DNA from: Deltaproteobacteria bacterium
GTDB taxonomy: Bacteria > Desulfobacterota > Desulfuromonadia > Desulfuromonadales > BM103
Direction: 5' to 3'
Assembly (NCBI GenBank): GCA_024279915.1
Contig: JAJRRB010000045.1
Span: 1 to 37,425, forward strand
DNA length: 37,425 nt
The position numbers and the translations under genes are program-made. The notes under the pieces were generated by a model. The model saw only the letters and a list, made by a program, of their open reading frames with translations. It made no database searches and had not been told where the DNA came from. Below, piece after piece: positions 1 to 7,855 of this stretch (position 1 is the first letter of the stretch; every line of letters starts with the position of its first letter).

Positions 1-2
1 AT

Positions 3-116
3 GGTAGGGCGGGGTTGATTGTCGAAGCGCCGTTGATTATTTACAAGGGGGAAGGTCGGGATTATACTGAGGAAGTTTTGGCTATGTATGGGATGTCCGT
101 GACGAACAGGCCGTGA
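3..116 (+). CDS. 3' end of a probable tRNA1(Val) adenine-N6 methyltransferase (TrmN6/YfiC-like), cut by the window edge
   Basis: The third frame is open from the window edge to a TGA at 114-116 and gives about 37 residues. They include EAPLIIYKGEGRDYTEEV followed by LAMYG. A 'PPLIvy...YTeEv..iyg' ending is what I remember for the C-terminus of TrmN6/YfiC-like methyltransferases, which methylate A37 of tRNA1(Val). The catalytic NPPY motif would lie upstream, outside the window, so the family call rests on this short tail only. The gene runs toward the minus-strand dciA-like gene. The 62 bases between the two stops hold nothing I recognise. Confidence 0.5.
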   Translation, partial: GRAGLIVEAPLIIYKGEGRDYTEEVLAMYGMSVTNRP

Positions 117-178
117 TGAATAAGTCGTGACGGGTGCTTCATAACGGCTCCTTTATAACGGGACTTTCATGACGACCC

Positions 179-673
179 CTACTCCCCCGCTTTCAACAAT
201 CTCATCTGTTTCTGTAGAACCTTCTCCATCTCGTCGCGTAATCCAGGGTCTTCAATCGCCGTCAGCAGCCCACCTATCTGTTGCTTCTCACTCTCATCCA
301 GTTGCACCATGCGCCATGCTGGTGGTGGCTCCACCTGTTTTTCCTCGCGCACGTTAACCTTGCCTCGTTTGAGGTAGAGATCCTTGATAGTTGCTTTGCC
401 CAGCTCGGCATTCAACTGGGTGAGAATCTTCGGCTTCATGAATTGCAGTTGCTGCATCCAGGTTGGCTGGTCAACATTAATTTCGAGAACACCTTCGCGG
501 ATTCGGATCGGGCGGGTTCGCGCGGCAATCTGTGGACCGACAACCTCTTCCCAGATGATCAGGGCACGGTACTGATGCAGGCGTTCGTCTAGTCCAAAGC
601 CCTTGAGTAGTTTTTCGACCAGAACACCAGCGCGAGCAGCCTGCTTTAATTTCGGCCGGCGGGGTTTTCTCAA
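179..673 (-). CDS. DUF721 / DciA-like protein, possible replicative helicase loader
   Basis: The product is about 164 aa. The N-terminal half, VLVEKLLKGFGLDERLHQY followed by a 'iWeevVGpqIAarTrP' type segment, is the DUF721 (DciA) signature, then 'VDQPTWMQQLQFMKPKIL'. Family members with this domain in other bacteria load or recruit the replicative helicase DnaB. The C-terminal third is charged and helical. The open frame reaches 754, but that start would run deep into the upstream gene. I prefer the TTG at 673, which overlaps the TGA stop of the upstream membrane gene (TTGA) and has CGGAG about 6 bases upstream. The two genes are therefore probably translationally coupled. The DUF721 call is firm; the helicase-loader role is inferred from the family. 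Confidence 0.8.
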   Translation of the reverse strand: MRKPRRPKLKQAARAGVLVEKLLKGFGLDERLHQYRALIIWEEVVGPQIAARTRPIRIREGVLEINVDQPTWMQQLQFMKPKILTQLNAELGKATIKDLYLKRGKVNVREEKQVEPPPAWRMVQLDESEKQQIGGLLTAIEDPGLRDEMEKVLQKQMRLLKAGE

Positions 674-927
674 GGGTGACTCCGACGATAAATGCGACTG
701 CCAATCATTTGCCCGGCTACAGCCAAGGCGATTGAGAAAGGGATGAAGTGCCAACTGATGTTGTTGGAAATTCGCAGTCCGATGATAAAGGGGACTGAAA
801 GGTGAATGAAAACGAACCAGCGTACCGAGAATTTGGGTGAGCCTTGGCGCAGGTAGCCGAGCGGGATGTTGCTCAGTATGGCGAAAGCAAGCAGGCTGAT
901 CAGGGCAATGTTGAGTTCTATGTTCAA
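670..927 (-). CDS. small conserved membrane protein of unknown function
   Basis: The product is 85 aa with about three hydrophobic stretches: residues 5-22, 38-52 and 60-77. A short loop between the first two holds LGYLRQGSPKFSVRWF. I recognise this as a small hypothetical membrane protein of Geobacter/Desulfuromonas-type genomes, with a conserved 'NIPLGYLR...KFSVRWF' core, but know no function for it. It precedes the DciA-like gene on the same strand and their ends overlap by four bases, so they are likely co-transcribed. The gene diverges from mgtE across about 168 bases. Confidence 0.7.
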   Translation of the reverse strand: MNIELNIALISLLAFAILSNIPLGYLRQGSPKFSVRWFVFIHLSVPFIIGLRISNNISWHFIPFSIALAVAGQMIGSRIYRRSHP

Positions 928-1028
928 GAATGATGCCTTTCGGTGATGTTGATTTTGTACGGTCAGTCTATGCTTGCCGTTTCGTTAAAGTCAATGGTTC
1001 GGGGCTCAAAATTTAAAGCGGCCTCTCA

Positions 1029-1058
1029 TTGACACCCCAAAGACCCCAATGCTAGACT
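1029..1058 (+). promoter_or_regulatory. probable sigma-70 promoter of mgtE
   Basis: A perfect -35 box TTGACA (1029-1034) is followed by an 18-base spacer and TAGACT (1053-1058), which matches four of six bases of the -10 consensus. The expected start of transcription lies about 30 bases before the mgtE ATG. That leaves no room for an Mg2+-sensing leader such as the ykoK riboswitch. Confidence 0.5.
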
Positions 1059-1095
1059 TCCGAAGTTTATACACTATTTCAATAGAGGTTTCCCC

Positions 1096-2451
1096 ATGGA
1101 TCAGAAACAACAGCTATTACTTGACGCGACCAAGCGGCTGATCCGGCGTGGGGCCTTTCCCAATCTGGCAAAACTTCTTGCCAAATCTCACTCTGCTGAT
1201 ATCGCTCATCTCTTTCGCTATCTCGAACTGAAGGAACAGCGGATTCTCTTCAATTTGATTGAGGATGCGGAGAAGAGCGCCAATGTTCTGGCGGAACTCG
1301 ACCACGCTACAGGCGCCCAACTACTCGAGCAGCTCGATAAAGAGACGATTACCGAAGTCTTACAGGAAATGTCTTCGGATGATGCAGCCGATATAATCGG
1401 TAACATGCCAGAAGAATTGGCAGATGAAATCCTCAACATCATGCACGATGAGGATTCCGAGGAAATCGAGCACCTCCTGCAGTATGACGAAGATTCGGCT
1501 GGCGGTATCATGTCGACCGAGATTTTCGCCCTGGATGAAGACCTCACCGTTAAGGATGCTATCGAGGCGGTCCAGCAAGCCGGTGATGTGGAGATGGTCT
1601 TCTATCTCTACGTGGTGAATGAATCAAGGCAACTGGTTGGTGTCCTCTCTTTGCGCCAGTTGCTGACGGTCCAACCGTCGAAAAAACTTTCGGACATCAT
1701 GATCACCGATGTTTTCAGTGTGCGCACCGATATGGATCAGGAAGAGGTTGCGCGGGTTGTCGAGAAATACAACATCCTTGCTGTCCCGGTTGTCGATGAA
1801 ATGAACAGCCTGAAGGGGATCATTACGGTTGATGATATTATCGATGTTCTCCGCCAGGAGGCGACTGAGGATATCTACAAGATGGCGGGCGCCAGCGAGG
1901 AAGAACTCCTCTATGGCTATAAGGCGTTCAAAATCGCCAGCCTGCGTTTGCCATGGCTGTTGGTTAACCTGTTTGGCGGCGTGATTACCGGTTATCTGAT
2001 GTGGCGCTTCAAGATGACTCTTAAGGAAGTGATCGCCCTGATCTCATTTGTCCCCGTCATCACTGGTATGGGTGGTAACGTCGGTGGTCAGTCGGCGACG
2101 ATTATGGTGCGCGGTTTCGCCACCGGACGGATTGATTTCACCATGTTGCGCCAGGTTTTTTTGAAAGAGGTGCGGGTCGGTCTGATTATGGGTAGTGTCT
2201 GCGGAGTGACAGTTGGCCTGGTCGCTTGGGCTTGGCACGGTAATCCATATCTGGGTCTGGTTGTTGGCTTGGCGATGGTGGTGGCGATGGTGGTGGCCTC
2301 ATCAATGGGCGTGATTGCTCCGGCTGCTTTCAAAAGGCTTGGAATTGACCCGGCGATTGCCTCGATGCCTTTTGTGCAAACTGCTAACGATATTACCGGT
2401 ATCCTTATCTACTTCGCCACAGCGACGGCTTTCATTAGCTTTTTAAGGTAG
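1096..2451 (+). CDS. mgtE: magnesium transporter MgtE
   Basis: The product is 451 aa, the usual MgtE length. Residues about 20-130 form the MgtE N-terminal helical domain (SADIAHLFRYLELKEQR, then several 'D.aaDil..m' repeats). Residues about 135-260 hold two CBS domains ('GGIMSTEIFALDEDLTV' and 'DVFSVRTDMDQEEV...VDDIIDVL'). Residues about 283-451 are the five-helix pore domain with the family signature 'PVITGMGGNVGGQSATIMVRG'. In characterised homologues the protein is a homodimeric inner-membrane Mg2+ channel, gated by Mg2+ bound between the cytoplasmic domains. The start is the ATG at 1096, with AGAGG about 8 bases upstream. The next gene begins 11 bases downstream but looks functionally unrelated. 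Confidence 0.95.
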   Translation: MDQKQQLLLDATKRLIRRGAFPNLAKLLAKSHSADIAHLFRYLELKEQRILFNLIEDAEKSANVLAELDHATGAQLLEQLDKETITEVLQEMSSDDAADIIGNMPEELADEILNIMHDEDSEEIEHLLQYDEDSAGGIMSTEIFALDEDLTVKDAIEAVQQAGDVEMVFYLYVVNESRQLVGVLSLRQLLTVQPSKKLSDIMITDVFSVRTDMDQEEVARVVEKYNILAVPVVDEMNSLKGIITVDDIIDVLRQEATEDIYKMAGASEEELLYGYKAFKIASLRLPWLLVNLFGGVITGYLMWRFKMTLKEVIALISFVPVITGMGGNVGGQSATIMVRGFATGRIDFTMLRQVFLKEVRVGLIMGSVCGVTVGLVAWAWHGNPYLGLVVGLAMVVAMVVASSMGVIAPAAFKRLGIDPAIASMPFVQTANDITGILIYFATATAFISFLR

Positions 2452-2462
2452 TAGAACGTGGC

Positions 2463-4148
2463 GTGTCTATGAATAGGTGCTACGTCGAATTCTTTGCTTT
2501 TCTGTTACTCTGGAGCTGTCTGCTGCCGCAATTACACTACCCTGTTCAGGATGGTGACTACTATTGGCACATTAGGTCTGGAGATTACATCCTTGTAAAT
2601 CAAGAACTCCCCGAACAAGACCCTTTCTCGTTTACAACCCCTGACAAGCATGACTTGGATGAAAACGCAAACATGCGCACTGAGTTCATTCTTACACAAT
2701 ACTGGTTAGCGCAGATTGTTATGAGCAAACTACATTCCCTTTTTGGGGAATATGGTGTCATCGGTCTCAGGGTTTTTCTTTTTGGCTTGTTGTTACCGCT
2801 TTTGTACCTTTATGGTCGTCGTTCCGGCAAGGTTTTGTGCTTTGCATTTGTGTTTATTGCGGGTTCTCTACTTACAGAGTATCCTTCAGAACGACCGCAA
2901 CTTTTCTCTTTTGTGCTGATGCCGTTGGTCCTTTTTTTACTTGAAAAAGGTCGTCTTAGCCGACTCCGTGTCCCTAGAGAATTGTTAGTATTGCCACCTG
3001 TGATGCTTTTATGGGCTAACCTTCATGGCAGTTACCTGTTAGGTCTGGTGCTTTGCCTTGTCTACATTGTTGTGTCTGTTTTCAAACGGCTTTATGGTCA
3101 AACGGAAGTCAAACCGGCATATCTATCTTTGATTTTATTGGCAGCCCTGTCCTCAATTATGAACCCAAATGGATTGAATGCATTATGGGCTTGGTTTCAT
3201 GCAGACCCATACTATATAAAGTCTATTTATGAAAACCTGTCTCCATGGGAGGTTTTGAGTTACGGGCATTATTACCCAAGCTTTTGGATCTGTCTCTTAT
3301 CTTCACTTGCAGTTCTTATGCTGAATTGGCGAAGAATGACTCTCGAGCAGATAGTCGTTTTGGCCTGCCTGATGTTATTGGCCCTTTCCGGTTTGAGATA
3401 CATGGTTTTTCTGGCACTTGGATTGCTGTTGTTACTTCCTGCTAGAGCGTTCCCTAAAAAAATATCTGTGATGGTTGTCTTGTGTGCAATTGCCCTTGTC
3501 TTTTCTGGAGTGAAGACTTCTGTGATGGCGGGAGGTGTTGACCAGGAAAGGTTTCCTGTGCAGGCTGTTGGTTTTATGCGGTCAGCAGGCTTGTCTGGGC
3601 GGGTCTTTAGCTTCTATGATTGGGGTGGCTATGTTGGCTACTACCTACCCGGAGCTAAGGTGTTTATCGATGGTCGAGGGTTGTCTGCTGAAGTCAATGT
3701 CCTGTATGAAAAGGTTATGGCGGCTGACGGCTGGCAGCATACTTTAGATGAATATAAAGTCGACTTTATCGTCATACCAGGAGTTGGATGGTACAACGGC
3801 AAGATGTTTCCCATTATCAGGGCTCTGACTGTTAATTTGGGATGGGACTTGATTTATTGGGATGAGGTTGCAGTCATCTTTGCGCGAACGGATGAAATCT
3901 CAAGAATGGTTGTTCTAGAAAAGAAATATGTTCATCGACATGTTATAAGTCGTGTATCGTGGCTGGCGAAGAGGGGGATTGCGGAGAAAGAAGCCTTGCT
4001 AGAAACAAAAGTTCTTTCACAGATGGCACTGAATGATCTCAAAGGTGCTCTGGAAACTTATGGTGAGATAGTAAAGCTGAATGAAAATAGCCATTTTGCA
4101 CGAAAAATATCAACCTATCTAGAGAAAATAGAGGAGAGAGGTAAGTAG
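2463..4148 (+). CDS. polytopic GT-C-like membrane protein, paralogue A
   Basis: The product is 561 aa with about ten hydrophobic segments up to residue 345, then a soluble C-terminal part. D30-G31-D32 followed by YYWH sits just after the first membrane segment, where GT-C glycosyltransferases carry their catalytic acidic residues. Other landmarks shared with the genes at 7856 and 17139 are DPFSFT, ERPQLFSF, a 'LLWANLHGSYLLG' segment, NPNG, 'YDWGGYVGYY' and VFIDGRGL near residue 400. The last 60 residues look helical and TPR-like. I know this only as an unnamed family of large bacterial membrane proteins; transfer of a lipid-linked sugar is inferred from topology and neighbours. The GTG at 2463 or the ATG at 2469 could be the start; neither has a strong ribosome binding site. 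The gene is visibly more AT-rich than mgtE. Confidence 0.7.
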   Translation: MSMNRCYVEFFAFLLLWSCLLPQLHYPVQDGDYYWHIRSGDYILVNQELPEQDPFSFTTPDKHDLDENANMRTEFILTQYWLAQIVMSKLHSLFGEYGVIGLRVFLFGLLLPLLYLYGRRSGKVLCFAFVFIAGSLLTEYPSERPQLFSFVLMPLVLFLLEKGRLSRLRVPRELLVLPPVMLLWANLHGSYLLGLVLCLVYIVVSVFKRLYGQTEVKPAYLSLILLAALSSIMNPNGLNALWAWFHADPYYIKSIYENLSPWEVLSYGHYYPSFWICLLSSLAVLMLNWRRMTLEQIVVLACLMLLALSGLRYMVFLALGLLLLLPARAFPKKISVMVVLCAIALVFSGVKTSVMAGGVDQERFPVQAVGFMRSAGLSGRVFSFYDWGGYVGYYLPGAKVFIDGRGLSAEVNVLYEKVMAADGWQHTLDEYKVDFIVIPGVGWYNGKMFPIIRALTVNLGWDLIYWDEVAVIFARTDEISRMVVLEKKYVHRHVISRVSWLAKRGIAEKEALLETKVLSQMALNDLKGALETYGEIVKLNENSHFARKISTYLEKIEERGK

Positions 4149-4378
4149 AGCATTTTATGAAATAGGCCACTGGCTGCAGCTTTAGGCCGTGGTGATGACC
4201 ATACCAATGGGATAAACGGCCACTTTCAAAAAATACGATACCTTTCTGTCCAGCGTCTCTAGGGGTTTTTGCCGACAATTAATCACAAGGAGCACCTTAA
4301 CTCCATTGTTATGGAGATCCCTTTTGTTAGTATTTTGCGTATTTGAATACAAGATGTTTTAATTTGGAGGCCCTTGTT

Positions 4379-5302
4379 ATGGCTCATTTGTCTGTGGTGA
4401 TCCCTGTCTATAAAGCTGAGGAATGTCTTGAGGAATTGTATACTCGCCTGACAGTATCCTTGAGTAGTATAACTGAAGATTATGAAATCATCTTAGTTGA
4501 AGATTGCGGAGGGGACCGGTCATGGGAAATTATCTGTGAGCTGTCACAACGAGACTCAAGGTTGAAAGGACTTCAGTTTAGCCGCAACTTCGGCCAGCAC
4601 TATGGCATAACAGCTGGCCTGGATCAATGTGATGGCGACTGGGTTGTGGTCATGGACTGTGATCTTCAGGATCGACCTGAAGAAATTCCGCGGCTTTATG
4701 CCAAAGCTCAGGAGGGTCATGAAATTGTTTTGGCGCGAAGAGGTCGACGCCAGGATCCATTCTGGAAGCGTGTTAGCTCGAGAGCCTTCTATAAGCTATT
4801 TAACTATCTGTCGGGAATGCATTATGACGCTGAAGTTGGCAACTTTCGAATCTTCTCTCGTAAGGTTCTTGTACATTTTTTGCAAATCAGAGAGCAATTA
4901 CGTTTTTTTGGTGGTTTGATGGAGTGGATTGGGTTCCCCGTTGCTTCAATCGATGTGAAACATGCAGGAAGATATGAAGGAAAAAGTACTTATACGTTTA
5001 GAAAACTTATAAATCTTGCTGCGGAGACTATTATTGCATATTCGGACAAACCCTTGTGGTTTTCAATTAAAATTGGGTTTGTAATTGCTTCTTCTGCCTT
5101 TATTTATGGCCTTTACGTCGTTTATAATAACCTTTTCCATGGAGTTGAAGTATTAGGTTGGACGAGCGTGATTGTTTCCATATACCTTCTAAGTGGCGTG
5201 ATAATTGTTATTTTAGGCGTGCTCGGTATTTATATCGGCAAAGTTTTTGATGAAACGAAGGGTCGGCCTTTGTACGTTGTTTCGAAGAAGGTGGGGATAT
5301 GA
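4379..5302 (+). CDS. family 2 glycosyltransferase, ArnC/DPM1-like polyprenyl-phosphate glycosyltransferase
   Basis: The product is 307 aa. The catalytic GT-A domain (residues about 1-215) starts with SVVIPVYKAEECL and contains 'EIILVEDCGGDRSWE', a DXD motif in MDCDLQDRPEEI, and 'SRNFGQHYGITAGLD'. Two membrane helices follow (about 230-255 and 265-290), the arrangement of ArnC, GtrB and DPM1 enzymes. These move a sugar from a nucleotide to undecaprenyl or dolichyl phosphate on the cytoplasmic face. I chose the ATG at 4379 because GGAGG lies 8 bases upstream; the open frame extends to 4343 without support. Its stop overlaps the start of the formyltransferase gene (ATGA), so the two are coupled. 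The ArnC-like reading fits the neighbouring formyltransferase, flippase-like and aminotransferase genes. Confidence 0.88.
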   Translation: MAHLSVVIPVYKAEECLEELYTRLTVSLSSITEDYEIILVEDCGGDRSWEIICELSQRDSRLKGLQFSRNFGQHYGITAGLDQCDGDWVVVMDCDLQDRPEEIPRLYAKAQEGHEIVLARRGRRQDPFWKRVSSRAFYKLFNYLSGMHYDAEVGNFRIFSRKVLVHFLQIREQLRFFGGLMEWIGFPVASIDVKHAGRYEGKSTYTFRKLINLAAETIIAYSDKPLWFSIKIGFVIASSAFIYGLYVVYNNLFHGVEVLGWTSVIVSIYLLSGVIIVILGVLGIYIGKVFDETKGRPLYVVSKKVGI

Positions 5303-6182
5303 CCAAGGTTGGTTTTTTTGTTGCCGGGCTGAAGGGGTATGATTTTTTTCAGGCATTATGTGAAAAATGTAATCCAGCTTTTGTCGTCTCGTATGAAGTG
5401 AAAGGCACACTAGACGATAGTTTTTCTCTGATAAAAAAATCTGCGAAGATAAAGATTTGAAATTCTACGAGCGTAAAGATTTTACTGCTGAGGCTGGAGA
5501 AGTGAGCGAAGCTTGTTTAATCTTTGTTGTTGGATGGCAATATCTACTTAATACTGATGAGCGCTATGTCGTCTTTCACGATTCGTTATTGCCTAAGTAT
5601 AGGGGCTTTGCTCCCTTAGTGACAGCACTCTTGAAGGGAGATTCAACAATTGGAGTCTCGGCAATAAAACCTTCAAAAGAGGCTGACCGTGGTCCTGTCT
5701 ATTGTCAGGTTGCTGTTGAAATAAAGTATCCTATAAAAGTTCGAGAAGCACTTGAACACCTTTCGACGGTATATGAAAAGGCTGGGCGACAGGTTTTGGA
5801 GGCTTATTCTCAGCAAAGTTTACAAGCGTGGGAACAAGATGAGAAACTGGCAACTTATAGTCTCTGGCGTGATGAGATAGATTACCACATTGACTGGTCA
5901 TCAAGTGCCTCTTACATAAGACGTTTTGTTGATTCGTTAGGATGGCCTTACGGAGGAGCAAAAACTTATATGGCAAGGAATTGGTTGCGAGTAAACGATG
6001 TTACAGAAATCGTTGATTTAGAGTTTGAGGTTCGCCAGCCAGGGAAGGTCTGGGCTTTGGAGAAAGGCCGGCCTATAGTTGTTTGTGGCTCGGGTCTGTT
6101 GCGAATTGATTCCGCCTGTCATCTGGATGGGACACCGGTTGTTTTTAACAAGTTGAGATGCCGTCTGGGGTGTTATCCCTAG
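5299..6182 (+). pseudogene. sugar/Met-tRNA formyltransferase family protein, frameshifted (or read through by -1 slippage)
   Basis: The ATG at 5299 overlaps the stop of the glycosyltransferase gene. It opens an N-terminal piece (TKVGFFVAGLKGYDFFQAL) that reads 'VVSYEVKG' and then ends at TGA 5458-5460. The rest of the protein continues in the -1 frame from about 5439 to 6182. Together they would make about 294 aa, the size of a formyltransferase with its C-terminal domain. The motif HDSLLPKYRGFAP and the 'ADRGPVYCQ' segment are the Formyl_trans_N core; His and Asp are present, but the Asn of the usual N-x-H is Val here. Such enzymes N-formylate amino sugars with formyl-tetrahydrofolate, as the ArnA N-terminal domain does. 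The shift coincides with seven A at 5433-5439 in the phase of a -1 slippery heptamer. It may be mutation, sequencing error or recoding. Confidence 0.75.
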
Positions 6183-6199
6183 TCAGGCGGGAGGAAGCT

Positions 6200-6562
6200 T
6201 TGGGCTATTTATACATTTTGATGACAATTGTTCTGACCGTCTATGGGCAAGTTGTTATTAAATGGCAAATAAATCTTTCCGGCAGTATGCCTGCTGGCGC
6301 TGCTGCAATCACGATTTATTTGTCCAAGCTTTTTTTGAACGTTTGGATTTTAAGCGGACTTTTAGCTTATGGGCTAGCTGCGCTTGCGTGGATGGCCACT
6401 ATGTCAAAGTTTGAACTAAGTTATGCCTACCCCTTTATGAGCCTTGCCTTTGTGCTGGTAGTTTTCTTGAGTGTGTTTTTTTTCAATGAACCACTAACTC
6501 AACACAAGATTCTTGGAACGGCTTTGGTTGTCGCCGGTATTATTGTTATTAGCCAGGGGTAA
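6200..6562 (+). CDS. small EMR-fold membrane protein, ArnE/ArnF-like
   Basis: The product is about 120 aa with four membrane helices: residues about 3-20, 33-60, 63-85 and 90-118. It ends with 'SYAYPFMSLAFVLVV' and 'EPLTQHKILGTALVVAG', the pattern of EmrE-superfamily half-size transporters and of ArnE/ArnF. The latter are thought to flip undecaprenyl-phosphate aminoarabinose across the inner membrane. The open frame begins at an ATG at 6158 inside the formyltransferase gene. A TTG at 6200 has a good GGAGGA (6190-6195) just before it and avoids a long overlap, so I prefer it; the ATG at 6221 is a third option. Position between the formyltransferase and the aminotransferase supports a flippase role, which remains inference. 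Confidence 0.82.
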   Translation: MGYLYILMTIVLTVYGQVVIKWQINLSGSMPAGAAAITIYLSKLFLNVWILSGLLAYGLAALAWMATMSKFELSYAYPFMSLAFVLVVFLSVFFFNEPLTQHKILGTALVVAGIIVISQG

Positions 6563-6660
6563 AGCAGGACGCGTAGATGTCTGAGGACGCAAGGTGGACA
6601 GCAAAAAACGATGAATTGGTGTCATGCTATAAATGAATCAAACAATCCAGGTATAAGCCG

Positions 6661-7791
6661 TTGATCCCTTTTAACAAACCGTATATGACTGGTCAGGAGT
6701 TGGAATACATCCGGCAGGCGCATGAACGTGGAGCCTTGGCAGGCAGCGGCCATTTCACAAGGTTATGCGAGGCTTGGCTAGAGAAGAGAATCGGGTCATG
6801 TAAAGTGAACCTGACCCATTCCTGTACTGCGGCTCTGGAGATGGTAGCCATCTTGGCGGATATCCAGCCAGGTGACGAGGTGATCCTGCCGTCTTATACT
6901 TTTGTCTCAACGGCTAATGCCTTTGTCCTGCGAGGTGCAACTCCCGTTTTCGTTGATATCCGGCAGGACACCCTGAACATCGATGAACAATTAATTGAGG
7001 GGGCGATCACCGAAAAGACCAAGATCATTGTTCCTGTTCATTATGCAGGGGTTGGTTGTGAGATGGAGGTGATCAATCTTATCGCTCAACAGTACAATCT
7101 GCTTGTCGTTGAGGATGCAGCGCAGGGCCTTATGGCGGAATACAAGGGGCACCCCCTCGGTCCTTGGGGGGATTTCGGTACAGTGAGTTTTCACGAAACC
7201 AAGAACGTGATCTCCGGCGAGGGCGGAGCCCTGCTTGTGAATAACCCTGATTATGCCGCCCGCGCAGAAATTATTTGGGAAAAAGGAACCAATAGGAGCC
7301 AGTTTTTTCGTGGTCAGGTCGACAAATACAGTTGGGTGGATATCGGTTCCTCTTATCTTCCCGGTGAGATCATTGCGGCTTTTTTATTGGCACAGCTCGA
7401 GAGCGCTGATGAGATCACCAAGAAACGCTTAGCTATCTGGGACCAGTACCATGAGGGCTTCGCCGCCCTTGAAGCGCGTGGGCTTGTGCGCCGCCCGATA
7501 ATTCCTGAAGAATCCCAGCACAATGCGCATATGTACTATCTGCTGGTCGAGAATCTAGCGGTACGTACAGCCCTTATGCAATATCTGAAGGAGAATGAGG
7601 TGCACACTGTTTTTCATTATGTTCCGCTTCATTCCTCTCCTGCGGGTAGGCGTTATGGGCGCATTAGCAGAGAACTCCCAGTGACTGATTCCGTAAGCGA
7701 TTCACTGTTGCGCCTTCCTCTTTTTGTCGGCTTTGAGGATGCGCCTAAGGTAATCGATTTGGTTTATAAGTTCTTTGCTTTGAAAAGCTAG
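6661..7791 (+). CDS. DegT/DnrJ/EryC1 aminotransferase, WecE (dTDP-4-amino-4,6-dideoxygalactose transaminase)-like
   Basis: The product is 376 aa, the length of WecE/RffA. It begins IPFNKPYMTGQELEYI and contains NLTHSCTAALEMVAI, 'GDEVILPSYTFVSTANAF' and VEDAAQG. The PLP lysine lies in SFHETKNVISGEGGALL (near residue 181). WecE makes dTDP-4-amino-4,6-dideoxygalactose from the 4-keto sugar with glutamate. This suggests the cluster handles a dTDP-4-amino sugar rather than the UDP-pentose of the Arn pathway, although the exact substrate cannot be read from sequence. The first codon is TTG at 6661, with a weak CAGG about 10 bases upstream and no alternative ATG nearby. The 98-base gap before it shows no clear promoter, so it may be co-transcribed with the upstream genes. 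Confidence 0.9.
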   Translation: MIPFNKPYMTGQELEYIRQAHERGALAGSGHFTRLCEAWLEKRIGSCKVNLTHSCTAALEMVAILADIQPGDEVILPSYTFVSTANAFVLRGATPVFVDIRQDTLNIDEQLIEGAITEKTKIIVPVHYAGVGCEMEVINLIAQQYNLLVVEDAAQGLMAEYKGHPLGPWGDFGTVSFHETKNVISGEGGALLVNNPDYAARAEIIWEKGTNRSQFFRGQVDKYSWVDIGSSYLPGEIIAAFLLAQLESADEITKKRLAIWDQYHEGFAALEARGLVRRPIIPEESQHNAHMYYLLVENLAVRTALMQYLKENEVHTVFHYVPLHSSPAGRRYGRISRELPVTDSVSDSLLRLPLFVGFEDAPKVIDLVYKFFALKS

Positions 7792-7855
7792 AGGCGTGAG
7801 AAGAAGGTTGGAGTTGTGAATATCCATGAACTCGTCCGATGTGTAGAAACAAAAA

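Noticed and set aside
4149-4378. Gene or regulatory element in the gap before the ArnC-like glycosyltransferase
   Set aside because: No open frame with a ribosome binding site, no clear promoter boxes and no palindrome; apart from the GGAGG before 4379 I see nothing in it.
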